DNA from: Eutreptiella sp. 'Long Island Sound 2002'
Taxonomy: Eukaryota; Euglenozoa; Euglenophyceae; Eutreptiales; Eutreptiaceae
DNA length: 64,000 nt
NCBI GenBank assembly: GCA_964036045.1
Contig: OZ038385.1
Location: forward strand, 60,669,919-60,733,918
Reading direction: 5' to 3'
The notes under the pieces were generated by a model. The model ran no database searches, was not told the DNA's origin, and saw only the letters and a list, made by a program, of their open reading frames with translations. Within the stretch, counting starts at the first letter, position 1. Each line of letters starts with the position of its first letter. Of this stretch, positions 44,453-54,699 are shown one piece after another. The position numbers and the translations under genes were made by a program.

Positions 44453-47396
44453 TGACGCGTTCCCGTGGGGGGCCGGCCACGGGACGCTGCGGTGGACACA
44501 CGCAAGTGAGCAGGCAGGCAAAGCACTACGCTCACAAGGGCATCAATGCGTTGTCATGTGACAAAGCGTTTCAGAATCCTTGCCACTCTGCAAAGAGGGA
44601 ACGAAAGTATGTACAGCAACACATCAGGATATGTACACATGGGGTTAAGACTGGACTGGGGTAAGGGCATCACAGGACCATAGACACTCAGTCCCAACTC
44701 ATATCCCAATCCCAGGTCCGACCCTCTCAGTGGCTGATGGGGGCGGGGGCTCAAACACAACCCATGCCCTGCTCAGTCCGGACCCTGAAACCCTGCCAAT
44801 GGGAGAGGTGTCTCGCCCAGCCACAGGCGAGTTCCTGGGAACCAAGCGGTTCCAAGGCCAACCGACAGTGGCTCCCTATGCTCCCTCAACGGCAGGTCCC
44901 AACTCCTCTCTGAGACAGAGATATGGCCCCGCCATTATCACCCAGGAGTTGGTAGCTGAAAATGGGCTGTTTCAGCCCAAACTGAAACTAACTCAAAAAT
45001 TCCCAAAATTGACCCCTCGTCCGGACCCGCCAGAGGTAGGGACGAGGCAACTGACCCTATGCCCTTCGAGTACGAACTCCCTGGAGCCCTCACCCAACCT
45101 GGTTCCCTCTGAGGTCCCGGCATCAGGGCAACACGGATGAGTCAAGTGGGGTCATGATGCCAAAATCACCAAAATTGGCGTCATTCCCACGCGTGGCTCG
45201 CCCGGCCAAGGTAAGGCCAATGGCTCACAGGGTAGGAGGCAGGACCTAGGACCTATATCTGAGTGTACAACTTCGATTTGGGTCCGGGCTCCCTATGGGC
45301 TTAGAGAAATGGGGCCGCCAATTGACCACACGGAAGGGGGAAATTGGGGTCCCAAAATTGGGTCATTTTGGCTGCTTGAAATGAGCCAAAATTCAGTGTG
45401 CTCCCAATAGTATATCTCCACGCCGGCTTGGAGATCGGATCCGCCATTCCATACGCGATCCACCGGGAGTCCAACGGAGACTCCCATGCCCTTGGCTACC
45501 AAAAATCTCCATGCCACTCAGCGTGGTGACAATCCCAATTGGGTCCACAAATGCAAAAATGGCAAAATTGCCCATACTCAATTTGGCCTAGCGCCTTGAC
45601 GAAGGCAGCTCCGCTTCGCCCACGTGGTGTGTGGACCATGGGGACCATTACCCATAACACCCATGTCATATATGGTCCATTGGTCCATGCGTCCGGCGTG
45701 CACGAGGGTTAGAACATGGGGCACGGCGGGCAGCGAAAGTGGAAAAATGCTCAAAATGGCCAAAATTGCGCACACTCATGGTTAGGGCAAATGAGGGACA
45801 TGCCCAACTCGGACCGGAGTGTGCCATAGGAGTGGTATTAAGTCATATATGTCCAACATATCTTTGGGGCGTCGCCCAACTCCTCCGGTATTGGGAATGG
45901 CAGGGTCGCCAAGTGAGCCCATGATTTGGGATAGTCCCAAATCGCCAACATGGCGGCCACGGTATGCCAAGCTCAAGAGGAGGTATTCGCCGGGTCCAAG
46001 ATATGTTGGCGACCGAAGTATGTACCCTCATAACATACTTGGGTCATGATGTCAATTGAGCACAACGTTGAGATATACGTTCGCCACTTGACATCATGAC
46101 GAGCCAAAAATGGCAGAATTGGCACAAAGACACACAAAAGTGCATTGAAAGGTGCACAATTATATTATAATATCTTTGGCTTGGTTCGTGCAATCAACTA
46201 ATCCTTCTAAACACAATGACTTGACACCATTGACCTTCGATCCCACATATGTGCTCCACTTGGGGCGCCTTGAAAGGTTACGAGCGCTACTTCCCAAGTG
46301 GGCACATGAAAATATGGAAAATTGTAAAACACACACCCTGCTCCCAACGCATCGCTTCGGGATCACCACACAAGCTTCCCTTCACGAAGGTTAGGCTTGC
46401 AATTGACCGTAGGGAGTATGGAGAAGGGGCTTGCACAATATGAGGTCCATTGGCGGGCTTGGCTTGGAGTAATGGACCCGCCAAATGGGCACACAACACA
46501 ACACATGGCACATACCACATATTGCCCAAAAATGTAGCTCCCACCACGATATGTCATGCCCCTCCAAGGGCATATCTTTGTGTCAATCGCTCATAGGAAC
46601 TCAAGGAGAGTTCCTATGCAACACCAACACTTGCGCGCTACACTCGAAAGTTATCTTAACGCACGCAATATCATGGCCAATGAGTTGTAACGCAAACTCT
46701 ACCCTCTTGACCATGATCCATTACACTAGCGCGCACGTGTGGAGACGCAAGGCATATAATGCTTCCTAAATTACGTCGGGAGTATTGTGAATACATCCCA
46801 CGTTTCCTTATCGTCAATATTCGCAAGCAACACGAGATATGACCTTCACAAGTGGCCTCACGAATCAACTTTGTTTTGCCCATATCTTTAAGACAAATGG
46901 AGGGCAGGATAAAAGGGAAGTTGATTCGTGCATACGGAAGCACGTAGGTCCACTCGAAAGAGGTCAAATCAAGTGCGGGGATGTCGAAGTCGAAAATCCG
47001 ATTTCGACATCCTGAAAAATTCGGATTAAGGTTGCGAGTATTAATTATGAAAATTGCGGAAGCATCCATGCAGTTCCTGGCGACTTTGGAGCCTTCGTGA
47101 CGGATAGCGTTAAAATTTCCATTATAAACAGTTAAACTGGCGGTTACGGTAAAGTCGCGAACCAACCGCCAGCAGTCAAAGAAGTGAGTATCTGAACGGA
47201 AGCATAAAAATTGACGGAAACAATATGAAAATAAAACCCTGTTGATTCCTGATATTCTGATACACAAATCTCCGCTGGCGGTGCATCGGTTGCCGATGCG
47301 GGGCTTCACGGCACGGAACACGACGTGCATGGGGTTAGTGGACCGGAGACCGGTTGTATGCCGTAACCTGGCCATGGGGTTCTTGGTACCGCTTCA
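44453..47396 (-). repeat. Element Y 5' LTR (2944 bp)
   Basis: Upstream of gag in transcription direction, hence the promoter copy. Matches 30218-33160 throughout with about 30 differences by eye. The internal edge carries CCCGTGG...CCACGGG, an inverted repeat at the end of U5. Confidence 0.95.
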
Positions 47397-48830
47397 CTGG
47401 GTACCAGCGGCGGACTCCGTCCCCTACCTGGGACTCCAGCTGCAGCCAGACGGGGTGTTCTCCCTGCAGCGCAAGCACCGGCTACGCCTGGCGGCGGTGC
47501 ACCACTGGTGCCTCAACACCTTCGCGCAACCGAAAGTGGTGCAGGACGTCATCCTGGCGATCCTCGGGGGGGTGACGCAGTATGTCGCCCCTTTCATCGC
47601 CGACGAATCCGACACTGAGCGCCACCTGGACCACATCACGGTCCAGGTCGCGAAGGACAGGGCGCGGTACACCTTCGACGCCTCGCGGGACAGCCTGCAG
47701 GATGACCGGACCCTGGGGCTCACACGGGTGCCAACGCGGTGCCAGCAGGCAGCGGTGGCCCTCGTGGGTACACTCGTCCACCACCGCTCAACCTCCGTGC
47801 GCGCCGAGGTCACCAAGATGTTCTGGGAGATAGCCGGCGCGCACGGAATATGTCCTGAGGTGCACTACCCCGTCCAGGAGTTCGCAACTCTAGCGGGGGG
47901 CGGCTGGGTCCACCGCATACCCCGGGCCCTGGCCGCCCTGGGAGTGGGGCTGTACAACCCCATCGCGTGCCCCAGGGCGGCCCATGTCCAACTACAGTCC
48001 CCGCCGGGCAACATCGTCACGCTGCGCACCGCCAAGCTGCGGCACCGCGACACGTGCCGCCTGACGGTGCCGCACAAAACGCCGTGGCATGGGCACCACG
48101 GGCCACGCCACCCCTTCCCCGACAACGACGACCCGTGGCAGGCGGTGCGGGATGGCCTCAAACAATGCGCCGATGAACACCTCCACTATTGCCGCCGTGG
48201 GCAGGAGCCCACCAACCACCCCGGGTGGCGCGACGCCTTGGTCCACCTGTTCCACACCACCGGCACGCGCAACCCCCGCGTGAGACTCGTCCACCCAACG
48301 AGGGCTAAGCAGGACGCCCACACCGGCCCAAGGGTGACCCCGGACGGCCTGCACCTCCAGGTCGGGGGCTACCGCCGCCTGGGCGGCCTATCCCCCCCCA
48401 CGCGGGGGGCGGCGTACCACCCGCCGGCAGCCCTCATGTACGTCCTCCGCGACGTACTCGCGGAAAGCGAGCACCAAGAGCCTAACGCGGACGTGGCATG
48501 GCCCGATCCCCTGCGCCCCCGGCCCCACGCGCCGGCGCCGTTGTGGTTGGTGACCACGGACGACCAATGCACCCAAGCGACGGGGCAAGCGCAGCTCCGG
48601 GCCGAGTGGGTAATAGTGCAGGTGGGGGCAGGCCAGCCCAAACTCCGTGGGCTTCCCCGTGGCACCGCCCTGCTGGTAGCTACGGGGGTGCCGCACGACC
48701 CAGACATGGCAGTGCACGCGCTAGAGGACCAGCCGGAGGACACGGGGCACCTGGTGGTGCACCAGCGCGGAGGAACATGTGACGGCACTTCGGTCCTGGG
48801 CAAGCACGATCGCCTAAGCGGAGATCCGGC
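47397..48830 (+). pseudogene. LINE B, reverse transcriptase C-terminal half and thumb region
   Basis: Continues LINE B in the exact frame of the motif C segment ending at 30217. LGLQLQPDG (47430-47455) is the RT block after motif C, followed by a thumb-like region with Arg/His-rich helices and a linker of about 300 residues. Sense then changes frame near 48830. The first four bases are the right-hand CTGG duplication of element Y. Confidence 0.75.
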
Positions 48831-48929
48831 TGCACGACCACCCGGCGATCAGCCCCGGCGACACCAGGGCGCTGAGCGTGGACCAACTGAACCCCCAGCC
48901 ACCCCGACGTCCGGTGGCACTCCGCCGAC

Positions 48930-50470
48930 CTCAACGCGGGGTGGCTCAGCCCCACTGGGTACTACTGGATCCCGGAGGCCTGGGGCCACACCACTTCCGA
49001 CGCGTCCGGGGGCGGACCCTGCAAACACGCCACCAGCGTCGCTCTCGCCGCCGACCTCACCCGCACGTGGGCGGTGGCCATCTCGGGCACGGTGACCGAC
49101 GGGGAGGGGTTGGCCGCCTCCCTCCCCCTGCAATACGGTGCCCACCGACCATGGGTCCACACGGTGGGCGCCGAAGTTATCCTCCACCTCCTGCGGCACG
49201 CAGATCGCGAGCGGACCACGGGGGTCCCCGCGGGCGCAGCGAAAGTGGTCAACCAGATGCCCCTGTGGTGGCTCCGAGACAGCCTGTGTGCGCGAGGGCA
49301 ACACGCCGGGCACCCGTTCTGGTACGTCCGAGCCACCTCGCACCACAGTGACGGCCTACTGCACAAGGCGGACTGGGCGGCGTCCCAGGACAACGTCCTG
49401 CAGAACACGCCCCCGGACCCTGGCCACGCCCAACTCGTTGTCGCCAGCCGTGACGGCCATCGCGATCTACGGCCCCCCACGATGCGGGTGCTCGGCGAGG
49501 TCCCGCAGCGGGCGCAGACGGACCATGCGCTGACGCACCGGGGACACACACCTTTGGGCGCGGCCCACGCCACAGCCTTTGTCCACGCCCGGGACCTCAC
49601 CGCGACGGCCACCAACCGCCGGGCGCTGCGGGCCCGAGACGGCCACACGCCGGTGCAGCGCAGGCTCCGCGTCCGTAAGGAGCGGCTCTCCGGCGTCGCC
49701 GTCGTCCCACAACCGTGCCTCCTATGCGGCAGCCCGGAGGAGAGCCTGGTGCACATGCACGTGGGGTGCGCCCACTCACAGCTCCTCTGGCCCCACTACC
49801 GCCAGGCGGTACACGAGACGGCCCGCCACCTCCCACCCGGGGACAAAGCCCTGTGGGTGGCCTCGTGTTGCTCCGCAGGCGCCACATGGACGGAAGTCTT
49901 CTGCTCCGGACTGGTGCCCGAGGACGCGGAGGCGCAGCTCCGCGCCATACCCCGCTACGACCCGCCGGGAGGGACCTCTGTGGACGATTTCCTCCACCAC
50001 ATGCTCCGGCTGGGGGACTTTGCATGGGAGCTTTGCAACCACCGGCTGGAGCAACTCTTCCGCGAGCCCCAAAGCGCGGCGGCCCGGGCACACCGATGGC
50101 TCACTGCGGCGGAGGGTGACCACCCTCCCCCTCCCCCCCGCCCTGACAAGGACTTCGTAGCCTCCCTCCGTGTCGTGAATGGCACTCTGGAGTGCCCGCC
50201 CCAAGAGGGCCCCCGGCCGTACCAGGACCTGCCGGGGGGGTTCTCGAAGCACCTACAAGACGCCCTCTTCCCACCGTGGATCATCGGGCGCGGCTCCATG
50301 ACCGCGTGGGAGGCGCGCATCGTGGGTGAGGAATGGGCGCGCGGGTGGAGCCGGTGGTGCGCCGCCACGCGCGCCCCGGAGACCCCTGCGCAACGATACG
50401 CCGCCATCCTGCTCGAGGGACCGGGGCCAGACACCTGGCTGAGACCCACCGTGATCCGCGGGGCGGGACC
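48930..50470 (+). pseudogene. LINE B, RNase H and C-terminal zinc knuckle
   Basis: TTSDASGGG (about 48990-49015) gives the first RNase H Asp, AEVILHLL (49170-49195) the Glu, and HHSDGLLHKADWA (49345-49380) the His and last Asp. Farther on, CLLCGSPEE...H...C (49720-49775) is the zinc knuckle typical of LINE C-termini. The frame starting near 49074 is open to 50921. I looked for a restriction-like endonuclease (R/K-PD...D), which Dualen elements also carry, and could not identify one with confidence. Confidence 0.65.
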
Positions 50471-50479
50471 TGACCACCC

Positions 50480-51448
50480 GTGGGACGGGGCGACGGGGGA
50501 ATGGCTGCAAGCGACCCCGGGCCGCAAACGGGATGGACTGGGGACGTGTCCTCACTCGTCAGGACACCCGTCCCCCCCCGCATCGTCCTTCACGCCGCCA
50601 ACGTACTCCGGGCTACGGAGATACGCACATGGGGACACACCGCGGCCACCGTCCGCTGGCACCCCCCAGAGGACGGGGCCGCCCAGCTCGCCGTGGCGCA
50701 CTTCAAAGCTGGGGGGCCGGTATACGACGACGCCCTGTCCCGGCTGGGCGACACCCAGGGGCCCTTGCTCCTCATGCTCCCCACCGACATTGCAGCCGCG
50801 CTGCGCCAGGAGCTGGACGGCTGCGAAGGGCTGCGAGTGGGATGGGAGGCAGTCGCGGACAGCACCCTGCTGGCCCTCCTCCACCGCGACACCGCGAACG
50901 GGTGCCGCTGGGATGCGCTGACCCCCCACCTCACCGGGCGCCACGTGTACATGGCAACCCCCCCCCATGGGCACCCCCGCCCGGCGTGGGACGACCTCAT
51001 CGCTGCCTTCCACCACCACGGGATTCTCCCCGACGACACGTGGCGGGAGGTCCAGCGGAAGACGCTTGGCAGGGACTACCGGCGCCGCGTCCGCGCCCGC
51101 CTGCTGCAGATCCGGGACCCCCTCCGACAGGGGTGGGACGACCCCTGGCTCCGCCATCTCGACCCTTGGTCGCCGCCCTCCCATCTCCCACACGCCTGCC
51201 GGCTCTGCGGGGAATGTGACACGGTGTCCTGCGCAGCGTCGACAGGCGCCAACAGGTGCGCGCGGTGCGCCCAGGTGGCCGCGTGCCCCTGGCCCGAACC
51301 TCCCGCAGGCCTGCACAGGCGCATCGAGGGGGCACACACCCCCTCACACGAACGCGCGGGCCCCACGGGCGCTGCCCTTCTGTGGATCCACGTGCACCTG
51401 CGGGACCCCACATCCGTTGCGCACCTGTCGCACGTGTTCGCGCCCTGA
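50480..51448 (+). CDS. Unrecognised frame downstream of LINE B RNase H, with Cys cluster
   Basis: 322 codons overlapping the previous frame. Globular composition with several Trp, and a Cys-rich module near 51200-51290 (CRLCGEC...C...CARC...C) that could bind zinc. It might contain the missing second endonuclease of a Dualen-type LINE, but the catalytic motif is not clear. It may be a frame-shifted continuation of LINE B. Confidence 0.4.
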   Translation: MGRGDGGMAASDPGPQTGWTGDVSSLVRTPVPPRIVLHAANVLRATEIRTWGHTAATVRWHPPEDGAAQLAVAHFKAGGPVYDDALSRLGDTQGPLLLMLPTDIAAALRQELDGCEGLRVGWEAVADSTLLALLHRDTANGCRWDALTPHLTGRHVYMATPPHGHPRPAWDDLIAAFHHHGILPDDTWREVQRKTLGRDYRRRVRARLLQIRDPLRQGWDDPWLRHLDPWSPPSHLPHACRLCGECDTVSCAASTGANRCARCAQVAACPWPEPPAGLHRRIEGAHTPSHERAGPTGAALLWIHVHLRDPTSVAHLSHVFAP

Positions 51449-51487
51449 CCCCCACCCGCCGCCGCCCTTTGCAGAGCCCGCAGTACC

Positions 51488-52720
51488 ATGCCCCGCCGAC
51501 GGGGGGATGGGCCAGGACACACCAGGGCCCGCCACAAAGCGCAGGAGGCGGCCGTCCGGGGCCTGGTGACGGACGCAGTGGCGGAGGCGCACGAGGCGCA
51601 CGCTGACGCACGGCGTGACCTGACGGGCAGTGCGAGGGCTTTCCTCAACGAGACCGCCCTCCCGGCAGTCCGCGCCCTGAACGGAGCGGGGGCCCCTACG
51701 CTGCTTCCGGCGATGCACCGGATCGTGAACGCCGTCCAGCCGGGGCTCATCAGCCCGGAGGCGGCCCTCTACGGGCACTGGATGGAGTGGCGCGAGTCTA
51801 ACCGGTCGGGCCGGCCCCTGTCCATGGCAGATACCGTGCAGCTGACAGGAGCGGGGTCCGCCATGTCCCTCCGCAGCAGCGCCCCAGCCCTGCTGCACGC
51901 CCTCAGGACGCGGTACCCCGGGGACGCGGCCCCGTACCTGAATCAGGCGCCGGCCACGTACCCGGGGGGAATGTCCGAGCTGGATGCGGCGCTCCACCTT
52001 CTACACCCAGGGGACGAGGACCTGGAGGTGGGCGAGATCACGGTGTTCGTGGAAGGCGCGGACGAGGCGTCCGCCCGCCCTCGGCCGACCAACCCGGTGT
52101 ACGACGGCACCAGGCCTACCCCCCCGTACGCCATCGTATGCGAGGCGTTGCCCAGGGAGCCCACTTGGTGCCCCGCCCTCCCGCCGGCGACACACGCACC
52201 CCGCGGCTGGGCTAACCCAGACCTGTCCCCCCCCCTCTCCAGAACCAGGGGTGCCCACCACAGGGGGCAGGTCCTCTGGCAAGAGTGCCCTGGCACCCCC
52301 CTGCTCCTCCTCGTCGTCGCGACCCGCGGGGACCCGGAGCGGGTCCTGGGGATCACCCCCACCCAGCTCTACGGGGCAGCACCCGTACCCCGCCCCCCCC
52401 TCCCGGCGCCAGCGGCACGGGACGGAGTACACACCTTCCTGCGAACACAGGAGGTCACCGCCGTTACGGGGGTCCACCTAGTGCGGCTCCCGCCGACACC
52501 ACCCGACGACCCCCGGGGGCCCGGGGCCCTGGGCCCCGCCCCAGACTGGAAGCTGTGGCGCGACGCGTGGGCCGCGTGGCTCCCCCGCCTCCCCTCCCGA
52601 TGCCGATGGATGGCCGCCGGCCCCCGGCCTTGCGGGGCTGACGCCACAGCCGGCCCCCCACCCCCTCCCCCCCTCCCCCCCGCAGAGCACCGCACGGCAC
52701 TGCCCACGGCACGGCACTGA
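51488..52720 (+). CDS. Unrecognised 410-codon ORF, LINE B region
   Basis: Starts at ATG 51488 with a basic, Ala-rich helical N-terminus. A middle region of ordinary composition (51900-52500) is followed by a Pro-rich C-terminus. I recognise no family. Its real-looking middle region and its position 39 bp after the preceding frame suggest an accessory ORF of the LINE, or of another element abutting it. Confidence 0.35.
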   Translation: MPRRRGDGPGHTRARHKAQEAAVRGLVTDAVAEAHEAHADARRDLTGSARAFLNETALPAVRALNGAGAPTLLPAMHRIVNAVQPGLISPEAALYGHWMEWRESNRSGRPLSMADTVQLTGAGSAMSLRSSAPALLHALRTRYPGDAAPYLNQAPATYPGGMSELDAALHLLHPGDEDLEVGEITVFVEGADEASARPRPTNPVYDGTRPTPPYAIVCEALPREPTWCPALPPATHAPRGWANPDLSPPLSRTRGAHHRGQVLWQECPGTPLLLLVVATRGDPERVLGITPTQLYGAAPVPRPPLPAPAARDGVHTFLRTQEVTAVTGVHLVRLPPTPPDDPRGPGALGPAPDWKLWRDAWAAWLPRLPSRCRWMAAGPRPCGADATAGPPPPPPLPPAEHRTALPTARH

Positions 52721-53112
52721 TGTACCAGGAGGTAGTGGGAAGGGCGCGCCTACCACCACGCATGCCTACCAGGATAACAGTGATGGCAGACCCCGATGGC
52801 TCCCCCCAGCGGGACGACCGCCACCACCGCCGGTCCCGCTCCCGCTCCCCCGCCTCCCCGGAGTGGACGGGGGAGACCCTCGCGGAGCGCGAGGAGCGGA
52901 GGCTGGCGGAGGCGGCGGTGCTGGTCGGGCCGCCGCCGCCGGCCCAGGAGCCTGAGCCAGCCGAGGTGACCGCCCCCGCCGCCCAAGCAGCAAGCCCTGC
53001 CGCCCCGCCCCGGGAGGGGGCCCCAGACGCGCAGGAAGCGGAGACCGCAGCCCCAGTGAGCCACGCCGCGGCCCCGACCGCGGCCCCCGGCACGCCGCCG
53101 ACACGGGGGTAG
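52720..53112 (+). CDS. Short Arg/Ser- then Ala/Pro-rich frame
   Basis: 131 codons. HHRRSRSRSPASPEW near its start is SR-protein-like, followed by Glu/Ala/Pro-rich disorder. Overlaps the end of the preceding ORF by one base. T-poor DNA makes chance openness possible. Confidence 0.3.
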   Translation: MYQEVVGRARLPPRMPTRITVMADPDGSPQRDDRHHRRSRSRSPASPEWTGETLAEREERRLAEAAVLVGPPPPAQEPEPAEVTAPAAQAASPAAPPREGAPDAQEAETAAPVSHAAAPTAAPGTPPTRG

Positions 53113-53321
53113 CCCCGGCGCAGGAACCAGGCGCATCGCCGAGGGCTGCCGCAGCCGCAGAGGAGAGCGAGGAGGGCGCGCGAGGGGTTGCGACCGCGGC
53201 CCCGGCGGGCCGCGCCACCGCCTCGGCCGGCCACGCCGCGACCCCCAGCACGCCGCGAAAGCGGGGGACGGACCCCGCACGGGCCACAGGCGCCTCGCCG
53301 GCGGCAGCCGCAGCAGCAACA

Positions 53322-54695
53322 GTGGGCAGGGAGAGCGCGAAGTACCGCGCCCACGCCAACCCCACCCACACCCACACCAGCCCCCCCAAGGCAGTTCCCC
53401 CCCAAGCCCTTCCCCCAGGGGCGGGCGCGGCACGTCCACACCCCGGCGCCCGAGCGCTCGCCGCTGGGCGTCACGCTGCCGCAGCTGCAAAGACAGCGGG
53501 ACGCCCGGCGCGTGATCCAGGAAGAAGGGGAGGGCGCGCAGGCAGAGCTGCGTGCCAGCCACGGGAGCGCGGAGCGGGGGGCAGGAGGCGACAGGGGAAG
53601 TGCCCAGGGGCGCGCGCAAGGAGCAGGCCAGGGCACGCGCGGCAGGGAGCAAGGGCGCAGCAGCGGGGGGGTCAGAGCGCAGGCAGCGGACGGCGCGACT
53701 CAGGGCAGGGGGCCGGGAAGGGACCAGGGCACGGGAAGGGCGCGCAGGGGCGCGGGCAGGGAGCCCAGGTGCAGGGAGCGGGGCGAGGGGCGGTGGGCGA
53801 GCGGGCGCGCCAGGGCGTGGGGGACGGGGGGCGGGACCCGCGGCACGGGCAGGGGGCCGGAAAAGGGCCCAAGGGCAAGGGCAAGGGCGCCGCGGGCCCC
53901 AAGGGACAGGCGGGACGGGGCATGGGAGCCCGGGGGGGAGGGCAGGCCGAAGGGGGGGGGGCGGGGAGCGGGGCGCCCCCGCAGCCGAACATGCAGCCGG
54001 TGAGGTGCATCCCCTCCGGCATCCAGCAGATGCCGGAGCACCACACCCACCCCCACCACCACCACCACCACCGCCTCTACAACATTGACCCTGACGCCGG
54101 CGAGCTCGTCCCCCCCCAATCCCCACGACCCTGGCACCAGCCAGCCCCCCCCGCGCCGAGAGCAGAGCCGGCGCGGATGGCCTCGGCAGAGGGGGGGCGG
54201 GGTGCGGCATCGGCGCCGCAGGCACAGGGGCAGCGGGGGGAGCCGGCGCGAGGGGCAGAGGGGGCCCGGCCCTGGGACCGGGACTGGAGCGCGGTCCCGG
54301 ACCCGCTGGGGGAGGAGGCCCTCCCCCTGGTGGGGGAGGTGTACGGGTGGTTGTGCCTGGCCAACCAGGGGACCACCAGGGGGTTGAGGAACCGGCCCTT
54401 TGATGCCGTGCTCCTCCGGAGAGACGGAGGAAACCGAGAGGTACCCCCGGGGGGGTGGGCAGCCCCGGAGGACCATGAGAGGGTCCTCAGGTCAGTGATC
54501 CGGGCGGCGTGGCCCCACAGGGAGCCGACGTGGCCGGCCTTCCTTGAAGGGGGAGCGGTGCTCCGCATCACGGATGCGGACGCCAACAACTGGCTCCCCC
54601 GGGCCTTGCGCAGCGCCCTCGCCCACTGGCGCTACCGCCGGCGCAACCCGCCGCCGCCACAGCCCCAGCCCCCACACAAGCGGCGGCGCAGGTGA
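53322..54695 (+). CDS. Gly/Arg/Ala-rich frame with His run and basic C-terminus
   Basis: 457 codons. The first 230 residues are Gly/Arg/Gln repeats. After a run of His (54055-54075) the final ~190 residues are more ordinary (WDRDW, WLCLANQGTTRG, WPAFLEGG) and end in KRRRR. The C-terminal part could be a small real domain of unknown function; the N-terminal repeats probably reflect base composition. Confidence 0.35.
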   Translation: MGRESAKYRAHANPTHTHTSPPKAVPPQALPPGAGAARPHPGARALAAGRHAAAAAKTAGRPARDPGRRGGRAGRAACQPRERGAGGRRRQGKCPGARARSRPGHARQGARAQQRGGQSAGSGRRDSGQGAGKGPGHGKGAQGRGQGAQVQGAGRGAVGERARQGVGDGGRDPRHGQGAGKGPKGKGKGAAGPKGQAGRGMGARGGGQAEGGGAGSGAPPQPNMQPVRCIPSGIQQMPEHHTHPHHHHHHRLYNIDPDAGELVPPQSPRPWHQPAPPAPRAEPARMASAEGGRGAASAPQAQGQRGEPARGAEGARPWDRDWSAVPDPLGEEALPLVGEVYGWLCLANQGTTRGLRNRPFDAVLLRRDGGNREVPPGGWAAPEDHERVLRSVIRAAWPHREPTWPAFLEGGAVLRITDADANNWLPRALRSALAHWRYRRRNPPPPQPQPPHKRRRR

Positions 54696-54699
54696 CGGC

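Larger units (their letters stand above)
30218..47396 (-). mobile_element. Element Y: complete Ty3/gypsy chromovirus-type LTR retrotransposon, 17,179 bp
   Basis: TG...CA ends, LTRs of 2943 and 2944 bp, a 4-bp duplication, a polypurine tract against the 3' LTR, and intact gag and pol on the minus strand. The pol domain order is protease, Dam-like domain, RT, RNase H, integrase and chromodomain, which places it with the chromoviruses. It sits inside the RT gene of LINE B, whose frame is restored when Y is removed with one CTGG. The LTRs differ at only about 30 positions by eye, so the insertion is young relative to everything else here. Expression would start in the LTR at 44453-47396. Confidence 0.92.

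Noticed and set aside
46671-47375. A 234-codon minus-strand frame inside the 5' LTR
   Set aside because: The homologous frame in the other LTR is interrupted (pieces at 32435-32833 and 32882-33139). Its sequence shows no domain, so coding selection is unlikely.
49790-50470. Restriction-like endonuclease after the LINE B zinc knuckle
   Set aside because: A PD occurs near 50140, but the following D/E spacing and a second motif could not be matched, so no call was made.
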